This document shows positions 14,461 to 21,759 of a stretch of 37,948 bases of DNA, piece after piece. The notes under the pieces were generated by a model. The model searched no databases, was not told where the DNA came from, and saw only the letters and a program-made list of their open reading frames with translations. The stretch's first letter is position 1; each line of letters begins with the position of its first letter. The position numbers were made by a program, and so were the translations under genes. This DNA comes from CAZVEV01 sp964625865 (GTDB lineage: Bacteria > Planctomycetota > Phycisphaerae > SM23-33), in NCBI GenBank assembly GCA_964625865.1, contig CAZVEV010000023.1, forward strand, positions 1-37,948, given 5' to 3'.

Positions 14461-15573
14461 ATGCCCGGGTCTGAAGACACACTGACTGACAAGCTCGACG
14501 AACTGGACGCTCGTTTCAGCGAGATCACCGAGCAGATGAACGACCCGTCGATCGCGGCGGACCCCAACAAGATCATTCCGCTCGCGCGCGAGCAGGCCAA
14601 GCTCGGGCGCATCGTTCAGCCGTACCGTCAGTACAAGGCCCTGGCCGGCGACCGCGACGAGGCGCGGGAGATCCTGGACGATCCCGAAAGCGATGCTGAC
14701 CTCCGCCAACTGGCGTCGGCCGAGTACGACGACCTGCGCCTCCGGGCCGAGGAGGCCATGGACGAGATCAAGGGCCTGCTGGTCATGAGCGACGAAGCGG
14801 ACATCGGCTCGGTGATTCTCGAGGTCCGCGCGGGGACCGGCGGGGACGAGGCGGCGTTGTTCGTGGCGGACCTGCTGGGCATGTACCGCCACTACTGCGA
14901 ACTTCACAAGTGGAAGTTGGAGATCCTCTCGGCCAGTCCTACCGAGATGGGCGGCTTCCGCGAGGTGGTGGCCAACGTCAAGGGCGACGGCGTGTGGGCC
15001 CGCATGGGCTATGAGGGCGGCGGACACCGCGTTCAGCGCGTGCCCAAAACCGAGTCCCAGGGGCGCATTCACACGTCGGCAGCCACCGTGGCGGTCCTGC
15101 CCGAGCCGGAAGAGGTCGACATCCAGATCGACTGGGACAGGGACGTCACCGAGCACCGCCAGCGCTCCAGCGGCCCCGGGGGCCAGAGCGTCAACAAGCT
15201 CGAGTCGGCTATCAAGCTCGAGCACCACGAGACGGGGATCACCGTCTCGATGCAGGACGAGAAGAGCCAGCACAAGAACCGTGCCAAGGCGCGGCGCATC
15301 CTGATGACGCGCGTGTACGAGCATTTCCGGACGCAGCAGTTGGCGGCAGAGGCCGCCGCGCGGAAGACGATGATCGGCTCGGGAGACCGCTCCCAGCGCG
15401 TCCGGACCTACAACTTCCCGCAGAACCGCTGCACGGACCATCGCCTCAAGGGCGAGGGCCAGCAGGGGGCGAACTTCAACCTCGACCGGATCATCGCCGG
15501 CCAGATGGATGACCTGGTCGACGCGCTGATCGCGCGCGACAAGGCCCAGCGCCTGGCCAACCTGTCGGTGTGA
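14461..15573 (+). CDS. prfA: Peptide chain release factor 1
   Basis: 370 residues from ATG 14461 (GGAG 5 nt upstream). Terminates translation at UAA and UAG. The GGQ motif that enters the peptidyl-transferase centre is at 240-242 (GPGGQSVNK). The stop-codon tripeptide PxT is present as PKT (195-197) in VPKTESQGRIHTSAATVAV, where most RF1 have PAT or PVT; RF2 would have SPF. The usual downstream NFPQNRCTDHRLKG block and C-terminal RLANL end are intact. It stands downstream of rpmE, a frequent bacterial arrangement (rpmE-prfA, often followed by prmC). prmC, the methylase for the GGQ glutamine, is not here. Confidence 0.95.
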   Translation: MPGSEDTLTDKLDELDARFSEITEQMNDPSIAADPNKIIPLAREQAKLGRIVQPYRQYKALAGDRDEAREILDDPESDADLRQLASAEYDDLRLRAEEAMDEIKGLLVMSDEADIGSVILEVRAGTGGDEAALFVADLLGMYRHYCELHKWKLEILSASPTEMGGFREVVANVKGDGVWARMGYEGGGHRVQRVPKTESQGRIHTSAATVAVLPEPEEVDIQIDWDRDVTEHRQRSSGPGGQSVNKLESAIKLEHHETGITVSMQDEKSQHKNRAKARRILMTRVYEHFRTQQLAAEAAARKTMIGSGDRSQRVRTYNFPQNRCTDHRLKGEGQQGANFNLDRIIAGQMDDLVDALIARDKAQRLANLSV

Positions 15574-15591
15574 CGCCCGCCAGAAGCGGGT

Positions 15592-15745
15592 CGAAGGTTA
15601 GAAGTTGAAGGTTCAAGGTTAACAGCTGCCTTGCCTCTACGCGCGGGTGCCGTGGTTTGACGCGAAGCGGCAACCACGCCTGTTGGTAGGCAGACTCTCT
15701 CCCTGCGAGGATACGTGGTTGCCGCTGTGCGCAGCCGACGGCACC
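15592..15745. repeat. GGTT word repeat plus interrupted fold-back
   Basis: 15592-15622 is a run of GAAGGTTAGAAG-type words (GAAGGTT, GAAGTT, GAAGGTTCAAGGTT). After it an inverted repeat pairs GGTGCCGT (15646-15653) with ACGGCACC (15738-15745) and AGCGGCAACCACG (15666-15678) with CGTGGTTGCCGCT (15714-15726), leaving about 12 unpaired bases on each side. It sits between the convergent ends of prfA and the gene at 15756 and probably separates their transcripts. Confidence 0.7.
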
Positions 15746-15755
15746 GATTCCCCGG

Positions 15756-18251
15756 TTACTCGATGTCCGCTTCGGTGAATCCCGTGCGGGCGATGACGTT
15801 GTTCGCGGCGAACCACTGCATCATGCCGCGCCAGCGGTTGTTCTCGACCAGTTGCCCGCCGGTCAACCGCCCGCCGTCGGCCTCAAACTCCGAGGCCACC
15901 AGCGGAATATGGTCTATCCGCTGAAGCACGTAGACTTCCTTGCGTGCCGGCAGGAGAAACACGCCCACTGACGGCGTTTTGCCGGGGCCTCGCTTCTCGA
16001 GATCGGCGGGCATCAGCGAGAACGCCTTCCGCATGAACTGCTCGCCGAACATGTCGGCAGAGAACGTCAGGCGGCTCTGGAACATGTACGCCTGAATCGC
16101 ATCTCTCTGCTGCAGTTGCTGCACGAAGACCTGCAGAGTGGGCATCTCCCTGACGAGGTTGCGCGTGGGCAGGGATACGCCCGCGACGCGATTCCAGACG
16201 TGCATGTAGGGAGGCAGGCTCAGCGGATCAAGGCCTTCCATCCGGGTGGTCAACGCCTGAATCGCTATCACCTGCTGCAAGGGGACGGCGGCCTTGCGCG
16301 AAAACAGCCCCGTCTCGGTGGTTTCGAGCTTCTTGGCCTTTACCGCCGATTCCAGTCCGTCCGTCTTGGCCGCCGCCGCGATGGCCTTGGCCATCTCCGT
16401 TGCCTTGCCGAACGCCAGTTTCAGCCGCACGTCCTGGGCTACACGCATCCGCAGGTCCTCCGGCAGGTCGCCGATCTTCGCCTCGGGCCCCGCTGCCGGA
16501 TGGGCCTTGGAGGCCTCCAGCAGACGCCACAGCACGCGCCCCTGCCGAACGAACATGCTGCCCGGGGCGTCCTTGCCCGCCTGGACGACGGAGGACCGCC
16601 CTTTCGGGCCGAACTCCTTGGCCGAGAAGGCCGCCGCCACCAGGTCCGTTCCGCCGTACATCTGCGTACGCGCGCCGCGGAGCACCTCGTGACGCATCAG
16701 TTCGTCGGGGGCCAGCAGGTCGGTGGTCCCCACGGTAACCGGGAACATCTCGATGTCCCCGCCGCTGCAGAAGAGCATGTTCCGCAGTCCGCGGCACATG
16801 GCCCAGCGCAGCGTCGGCGGAGGGACGATGTCTTTCGGCGTGTCCTTGGGCTTGTCACCGGCGGTCTTGTCGTCCTTCTTGTCGTCAGTCTTCTTGTCGT
16901 CGTCCTTGGGCTTCTCGGCCGGCTGGGCGAAGGCCTGGGCCGTAATGCGGTCCAGCGCCACCGCAAGCGTCATGCCCGACGAGGCGTCCAGCGAGACCCG
17001 CACCTTGGGGTCCAACTCGTACTTGCCGTGCGTTCCCCACGGGTAGCAGATACCGGTCAGACCGGCGTCCCGCGCGATGGTGGCAACGGCCTGGTCCAGG
17101 GGCCGGGCCGTGAACTGCGTCCGAATCGTCCGGCCCAGGACCTCCCGGGCAGGCAGGGCCATCGACGTGAAGATCCCCTCGTACGCCGCGATCGTGCCGT
17201 CGTCGCTGTCGGCATCCAACGTGTTGCGCGCCTGGTCCAGGAGGGTCGTCAGGCTGTCCAGCCGCTGGGTGACCAGGCCGGGCGTTAAACGATCGACGAC
17301 CTCGTCGGTGGCTTCGGCAAGCGTCTTGACAACGGTCCGGGTCGCCGGCTTGCTCGTGGGCTTCGTCGTGGGCTTACTCGTGGCGCCCGGGGTCGAGACG
17401 GGAACCTCCTTGGTGAACTCGTCCCGGTGATCCAGCCAGTAGTCCTCGATCACCTTCTGCCGCGGGCGCACGGCGCGGGCGATGGAGTCCCTGTTGATCA
17501 GGAGGTAGCCGATGCGGACACGGTTGGGCACGAGGTAGCCGAAACCGAATGCGTCGGTCGATTCGAATCGGCCCGGGACCTTCGACGCATTCTGCTTGAA
17601 CTGTTGCAGGATATCGGCATCGGCGACGGTCTCGGGCACGTCGGTGAGCTGGTCCTCAGCCGCGATGCGCACCACGCGGAGGTTGATCTGCTCGTTCTGG
17701 TCGCGGTAGGCCCGTCGCACCTCGGCCAGCGAGGGCGGCGAGGTGATTTCGGCGGCGGAGTAGGCCTTGGCGATCTTCAACCATCGCGCGATCATCCCGC
17801 GGAAGCGGTCTTCCGAGATGCCCTTCTCCCGGACCTCGACGATGCGGTTGTCGTAGTACTCCTCGACCAGGCCGACGCTCTGGAGGTACGCGTTGACCTC
17901 TTCCTGCGAAACGGCAATGCCGGCCCGGTCGGCCTCGCGCTCCAGAAGGCAGTACACCAGGCGCGTTCGCGCCCCGTTGCGCCAGACCGCGTTAAAGGCG
18001 CTGTGCTGAGGCCCGCCGAAACGCTGCCCCAGCCCCGCGAACCGCGCGAGCTGCTCCATCTCGCTCCGCGCCATCTCCATGTCCCTGACCGTGATCTCAT
18101 CGCCCCAGACCTCCCCGACGACGGGGTTCTGGCGCGATCCGGCCCCGGAGAACAGCCGCTGCAGTTGCGATCCGATCAGAAAACTGACCATCAGAAGGAC
18201 CATGATGATCACGACCATCTTCTGACGACGACGGAAAAATCCAAACGCCAT
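15756..18251 (-). CDS. Membrane-anchored PpiD/SurA-like chaperone
   Basis: 831 residues from ATG 18251. Short cytoplasmic basic head (FFRRRQK), one membrane segment (about 12-30, VVIIMVLLMVSFLIG), then a large periplasmic part. About residues 43-190 resemble the SurA/PpiD N-terminal chaperone domain (VVGEVWGDEITVRDMEMARS, GIAVSQEEVNAYL, EVREKGISEDRFRGMIARWL). Two low-complexity linkers follow: Thr/Ser/Pro/Lys at about 283-305 and Lys/Asp at about 444-475. The C-terminal part has another foldase-like stretch, VGVFLLPARKEVYVLQRIDH. I cannot point to a clear parvulin catalytic core, so isomerase activity is unproven. Likely role: folding of exported proteins. Upstream promoter at 18311-18338. 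Confidence 0.65.
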   Translation of the reverse strand: MAFGFFRRRQKMVVIIMVLLMVSFLIGSQLQRLFSGAGSRQNPVVGEVWGDEITVRDMEMARSEMEQLARFAGLGQRFGGPQHSAFNAVWRNGARTRLVYCLLEREADRAGIAVSQEEVNAYLQSVGLVEEYYDNRIVEVREKGISEDRFRGMIARWLKIAKAYSAAEITSPPSLAEVRRAYRDQNEQINLRVVRIAAEDQLTDVPETVADADILQQFKQNASKVPGRFESTDAFGFGYLVPNRVRIGYLLINRDSIARAVRPRQKVIEDYWLDHRDEFTKEVPVSTPGATSKPTTKPTSKPATRTVVKTLAEATDEVVDRLTPGLVTQRLDSLTTLLDQARNTLDADSDDGTIAAYEGIFTSMALPAREVLGRTIRTQFTARPLDQAVATIARDAGLTGICYPWGTHGKYELDPKVRVSLDASSGMTLAVALDRITAQAFAQPAEKPKDDDKKTDDKKDDKTAGDKPKDTPKDIVPPPTLRWAMCRGLRNMLFCSGGDIEMFPVTVGTTDLLAPDELMRHEVLRGARTQMYGGTDLVAAAFSAKEFGPKGRSSVVQAGKDAPGSMFVRQGRVLWRLLEASKAHPAAGPEAKIGDLPEDLRMRVAQDVRLKLAFGKATEMAKAIAAAAKTDGLESAVKAKKLETTETGLFSRKAAVPLQQVIAIQALTTRMEGLDPLSLPPYMHVWNRVAGVSLPTRNLVREMPTLQVFVQQLQQRDAIQAYMFQSRLTFSADMFGEQFMRKAFSLMPADLEKRGPGKTPSVGVFLLPARKEVYVLQRIDHIPLVASEFEADGGRLTGGQLVENNRWRGMMQWFAANNVIARTGFTEADIE

Positions 18252-18310
18252 AATGGCTCCCAGCCTATCTCTAAGTTCTCAATGTATTCCTGTTCGACAA
18301 GAATCACGCC

Positions 18311-18338
18311 ATGATACACCTTCCGGCCGTTTTTTCAA
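18311..18338 (-). promoter_or_regulatory. Promoter of PpiD/SurA-like gene
   Basis: Minus strand: -35 TTGAAA (18333-18338), 16-bp spacer, -10 TATCAT (18311-18316). Leader about 50 nt. It separates this gene from hxlB upstream. Confidence 0.6.
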
Positions 18339-18463
18339 GTGTCTTGATTGGCGGAAATCCAGAGCCAGACGCACCGGAACCGAGACATGGGACAGCGTCT
18401 GGAGGGGGCAGACTGGCGCATGGTGGGGTGTGACCGGGCAGGTCGTGCGGTAGCGGCCGTGAT

Positions 18464-19009
18464 CTACTCCAGGTTCGCGTGGCGTTTGCGGAACTTGTCC
18501 TGGTCCAGTTTGAGGCGGTCGGCCAGGACGTTGAAGACCGCGTCGAGGCAGAGGCTGGCGGTGTGCTCGAAGACCGCGGCGCGGACGACGATGTCGGGGG
18601 CGGTCGCGGGGATCAGGAGAACTTCGTCGGCCTCGGCGGCCAGGGGCGAGTCGGTCTCGGCAGTCAGGACAATGACCTTGGCGCCGAGGCTCTTGGCGCG
18701 GGCGGCAAGATAGGCGGTGTAACCGGTTTGCCCGGTGCAACTGACGGCTACCAGCAGGTCGCCCGCGCCGGCGGCGGGGGTTGTCGTCTCGCCGGGCACG
18801 AAGGCGGGCAGGCCCGCGTGCATCAGCCGCATGCCGAAACTCCGCGCCACCAGCCCGCTTCGCCCGGCGCCGGTGACGAACGTCTGGCGGGCCTGCGGAA
18901 GCATCTTGGCCAGGTCGACGAAACTCGACCAGTCCACGTGGGCCATCACGCCGGATATCCGCGAGATCAACTCGCGACCGGCAGAACTCAGTGAATCGGT
19001 ATCCGGCAT
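18464..19009 (-). CDS. hxlB: 6-phospho-3-hexuloisomerase
   Basis: 181 residues from ATG 19009 (GGAG 10 nt upstream); longer frames run into the palindromic repeat and are not used. Single SIS-domain isomerase converting 3-hexulose-6-phosphate to fructose-6-phosphate. Seen: FVTGAGRSGLVARSFGMRL near residue 46 (sugar-phosphate loop), VSCTGQTGYT in the position of the family VSGSGxT loop, and AKVIVLTAETDSPLAAEAD. Length is typical of HxlB. It follows the hxlA-rraA gene on the same strand with a repeat-filled 186-bp gap, so both core ribulose-monophosphate steps are encoded together. KdsD-like SIS proteins are the main alternative but are longer and carry CBS domains. Confidence 0.85.
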   Translation of the reverse strand: MPDTDSLSSAGRELISRISGVMAHVDWSSFVDLAKMLPQARQTFVTGAGRSGLVARSFGMRLMHAGLPAFVPGETTTPAAGAGDLLVAVSCTGQTGYTAYLAARAKSLGAKVIVLTAETDSPLAAEADEVLLIPATAPDIVVRAAVFEHTASLCLDAVFNVLADRLKLDQDKFRKRHANLE

Positions 19010-19021
19010 GTTTCTACTGCT

Positions 19022-19195
19022 CCACAGTGGGTTGACTGGGTAACAGGTAGGGCGTGCAACTCTGTTGCACGCGGAACGACGTCCGCATTCTATCCGCGTG
19101 CAACAAGTTGCACGCCCTACCAGTACACCAGTTGCCCAGTCGATCAACCAGTTAACCAGTTAACCAATTAACCCGTCAACCAGTCAACCGGCAAT
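19022..19195. repeat. Nested palindromes and AACCAGTT word repeats
   Basis: Arms 19046-19075 and 19093-19121 are inverted copies matching at 29 positions with one extra base on the left. Each arm is itself palindromic (GTGCAAC...GTTGCAC). Around them GGTTGACTGGGTAAC (19030-19044) is opposed by CCAGTTAACCAGTTAACC-type words at about 19137-19190. The whole gap between hxlA-rraA and hxlB is therefore repeat sequence and can fold extensively. Confidence 0.8.
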
Positions 19196-20506
19196 TCATC
19201 CGACGGCCGGGCCGCCTCGCTTTTCCCATCGGGCCAGGTTCACCACCTTGGCCAGCGTCGACTGGGCGTCCTGGATTTCCTGTCTGATTCGATTCTCGGC
19301 CTCGAGTACGTTGGCGGCACGGTTGGCCATCTCGACGACCCGGGCGCGAGGCAGGACCATCACGCCGTCATCGTCGGCGACGATCCAGTCGCCGGGGCAG
19401 ATCTGCTGGCCGGTGATGGTTACGGGGACGTTGATCTCGCCCAGCCCGTGCGGATCGCCCGCGTGGCTGGTCACCAGCGTGGACCAGACCGGCAGGCCGA
19501 GCCTGCGGATGTCGGCCGTGTCGCGGACAGCGCCATGCACCACCAGGCCCGCGAGGCCCTTGTTCTTTGCGCTCTCGGTGGCCAGTTCGCCCCAGATGGC
19601 CGGGCCTTGTCCGCAGGCGTCAACCACGATCACGTCGCCCGGTTTGGCGACGTCGATGGCCTCGACGGGCTTGGCCCAGTCGCCGGGCAGGGTCCTTACC
19701 GTCACGGCCGGTCCGACCACCGTCGTGCCGGGCACGAGTTGGGTCAGGCCCGCGAGGCAAGGCTGGCGGTGCGAGCCATCGGAGATATTGCTCGTCCGGA
19801 CGCCCGCAAGGGTCTGGCGAACGTCGGCGTCGGTGGCCCGCTTAAACAGTTCGCTGGCGACGGCCTGCTGGGTATCGATGGCCTTGCGGATGTCGGCCGT
19901 GGCGGCGGCGACGTCGGTGGCCTTGGTAATCGCCCCGCCGATGATGACCACGTCGGCCCCGGCGGCGGCGGCAGCGGCGGCGGTTTCGCTGTTGAGGCCG
20001 CCGGCAACGGCAAGGACCAGGTCGGTCGCGCCGCGGAGTTCCTTGAGCAGCCCCAGCGGGTCGGCGCCCTGCATCTGGGCATCGATCGCACAGTGCACGT
20101 CCAGCCAGGCTACGCCCAGTTCGCCTGCCGTGGCAGCAAACGCCACCGGATCGCTGACGCCCAGCAGGTCGACGGCCACGTCGGCCCCATAGTGCTTGCC
20201 CGCCTCGACGCACTCACGGATGGTGCTCGGCGTGGCGGCGCCGATGACGGTCACGACATTCGCTCCGGCCTTGGAGGCCGCCTCGGTCTCGATCTTGCCC
20301 GCGTCCATCGTCTTCATGTCGGCGATGACAGTCTTATCGGGAAAGGCCGCCCGCACCTCGCGCACCGCGTCGAGCCCTTCGGACTTGATCAGCGGCGTGC
20401 CGACCTCGATGTAATCCGCCCCGCCGGCCACCGCGGCCCGCGCGACAGCCATCGCGCGCGGAAGCTCAAGAAAGTCCAGCGCCACCTGTAGTTTGATCTC
20501 GCTCAT
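19196..20506 (-). CDS. Fused hexulose-6-phosphate synthase / RraA-like
   Basis: 436 residues from ATG 20506. Residues ~1-210 are 3-hexulose-6-phosphate synthase (HxlA, OMP-decarboxylase fold): LQVALDFLELPRAM, YIEVGTPLIKSEGL, the metal/catalytic DMKTMDAG, VDLLGV and a phosphate loop VAGGLNSETAAAA. It condenses formaldehyde with ribulose-5-phosphate, or runs in reverse. Residues ~225-425 are an RraA-type domain: ISDGSHRQPCL, GDVIVVDACGQGPAIWGEL, VVHGAVRDTADI with the Arg-Asp pair of RraA-like aldolases, and DWIVADDDGVMVLP. Such fusions are known in archaea and some bacteria; the RraA part's reaction is not established here. It starts 46 bp after the acyltransferase gene and precedes hxlB. Confidence 0.85.
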   Translation of the reverse strand: MSEIKLQVALDFLELPRAMAVARAAVAGGADYIEVGTPLIKSEGLDAVREVRAAFPDKTVIADMKTMDAGKIETEAASKAGANVVTVIGAATPSTIRECVEAGKHYGADVAVDLLGVSDPVAFAATAGELGVAWLDVHCAIDAQMQGADPLGLLKELRGATDLVLAVAGGLNSETAAAAAAAGADVVIIGGAITKATDVAAATADIRKAIDTQQAVASELFKRATDADVRQTLAGVRTSNISDGSHRQPCLAGLTQLVPGTTVVGPAVTVRTLPGDWAKPVEAIDVAKPGDVIVVDACGQGPAIWGELATESAKNKGLAGLVVHGAVRDTADIRRLGLPVWSTLVTSHAGDPHGLGEINVPVTITGQQICPGDWIVADDDGVMVLPRARVVEMANRAANVLEAENRIRQEIQDAQSTLAKVVNLARWEKRGGPAVG

Positions 20507-20552
20507 GCCGTTCAATTCTACCACCGCACGGGCGGGCGACAAGGGGGCGGCC

Positions 20553-21488
20553 TCATGCAATGCCGTCAGCCGGGTCTTCCTCGCCCTTCGGACGGTGCTT
20601 CCATCGCCGGTGGGCCCAGAGGTACTGCTCGGGCCAGAGGCGGACTATCCGCTCGAGTTCGGCCGTGTATTCCCGCGTGATCCACCGCATGGGATCCTTT
20701 CGCCCCGCCCACTCGTGCGGGAAGATGACGCGATCGGCGCAGATCTCGAACTCCAGCCGCGGCGCCAGGCGGCGGGCATAGCCGACGATGATCGGCGCCT
20801 CGTGACGCATCGCCATCAGCGCGATGGACTTGAACGTGCTGGCCGGTCGGCCGAAGAAGTCCACGAATACGCCTCGCCGTCCGGCGTCCTGGTCGGCGAT
20901 GAACCCGACAGCCCCGCCGCCTGCGAGCAGGTCGTCAATCTCGTTGGCCGCCCCCTTCTTGTCGAGTATCCGCAGGCCCGTCGCCTCGCGCTGTCCGAGG
21001 GCCCAGGTGTTCATGTACGGGTTGTTCAGCGCACGGGCCACCGCGGCGCTGTCGAAACCGAATACCGCCATCGTGTACCCGACGACCTCCCAGTTCCCGA
21101 AATGCCCCGTCAGGAAGATCACGCCACTGTCGCGCTGGATCAGCGTGCGAAGGGCCTGCGAGATATTGCCCAGCCGCACGTGTCGCCGCCACGTATTGGC
21201 CGAGAGCCTTCGCGTGATCAGCAGGAACTCGACACCCAGATAGGCCAGCGATCGCATCGATTCCCTTGCCACCCGCTCGATCCGCGCCTCGTCCCACTCG
21301 GGAAAACTCCTGCGCAGGTGGCCCAGCGCTCGCAGGCGATGCTTGCGACTGAGGGCGAACAGTGCGTCAGCAACCAGCGCCGCACCGGAGTACAGCGTCT
21401 CCAGCGGCAGGACGTGGAGCAGCCCCACCACCGCGCGGAGCACGGCGTAGACGATCATGTCCGCCACGTTGTTCCGCGGTTTCGCCAT
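20553..21488 (-). CDS. Lipid A-type lysophospholipid acyltransferase
   Basis: 311 residues from ATG 21488. LpxL/HtrB family, membrane-associated, transferring acyl chains to lipid A or a related glycolipid. Seen: N-terminal hydrophobic helix (MIVYAVLRAVVGLLHVLPL), HFGNWE (the HX4E catalytic motif, near residue 130), the acceptor-site block VGFIADQDAGRRGVFVDFFG with RPASTF, and PIIVGYARR. The C-terminus has EYTAELERIVRLWPEQYLWAHRRWKHRP, the usual end of the family. Its presence supports a diderm envelope. Upstream lies 270 bp of repeats; downstream is hxlA-rraA on the same strand. Confidence 0.88.
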   Translation of the reverse strand: MAKPRNNVADMIVYAVLRAVVGLLHVLPLETLYSGAALVADALFALSRKHRLRALGHLRRSFPEWDEARIERVARESMRSLAYLGVEFLLITRRLSANTWRRHVRLGNISQALRTLIQRDSGVIFLTGHFGNWEVVGYTMAVFGFDSAAVARALNNPYMNTWALGQREATGLRILDKKGAANEIDDLLAGGGAVGFIADQDAGRRGVFVDFFGRPASTFKSIALMAMRHEAPIIVGYARRLAPRLEFEICADRVIFPHEWAGRKDPMRWITREYTAELERIVRLWPEQYLWAHRRWKHRPKGEEDPADGIA

Positions 21489-21519
21489 GGTCCTGCCAGA
21501 GGGACTTACGATTTCGACT

Positions 21520-21755
21520 GTTTTGACACAAAGACACGGAGAAGAATTCGTCACAGAGACGCGGAGGAACAGAGAAAGACAAGAAAGATATAGTCCACGA
21601 ATTACACGAAACCAGGGAGCAAGAACAACGGCGTTTGTCCACGGATTACACGGATTACGTGGATTGAGAAACGGAAAGAAACGGAAAGAAAAAGAACGGA
21701 GTTATCCACAGACCAACGGTCCCTTCGTGCAATTCGTGTAATTCGTGGACTCATT
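21520..21755. repeat. Word-like repeats with 19-bp inverted pair
   Basis: Fills most of the gap between the acyltransferase and proS. Recurring words: CACAAAGACAC, CACGAATTACACGAA, CACGGATTACACGGATTACG, GAAACGGAAAGAAACGG, TTCGTGTAATTCGTGG. A perfect 19-bp inverted pair joins 21592-21610 and 21733-21751. No gene is seen in it. Confidence 0.75.
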
Positions 21756-21759
21756 TCGG

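Noticed and set aside
21702..21710. TTATCCACA, a perfect DnaA-box consensus
   Set aside because: A single box in a repeat-rich gap, no further boxes, AT-rich unwinding region, or dnaA/dnaN genes nearby; not an origin.
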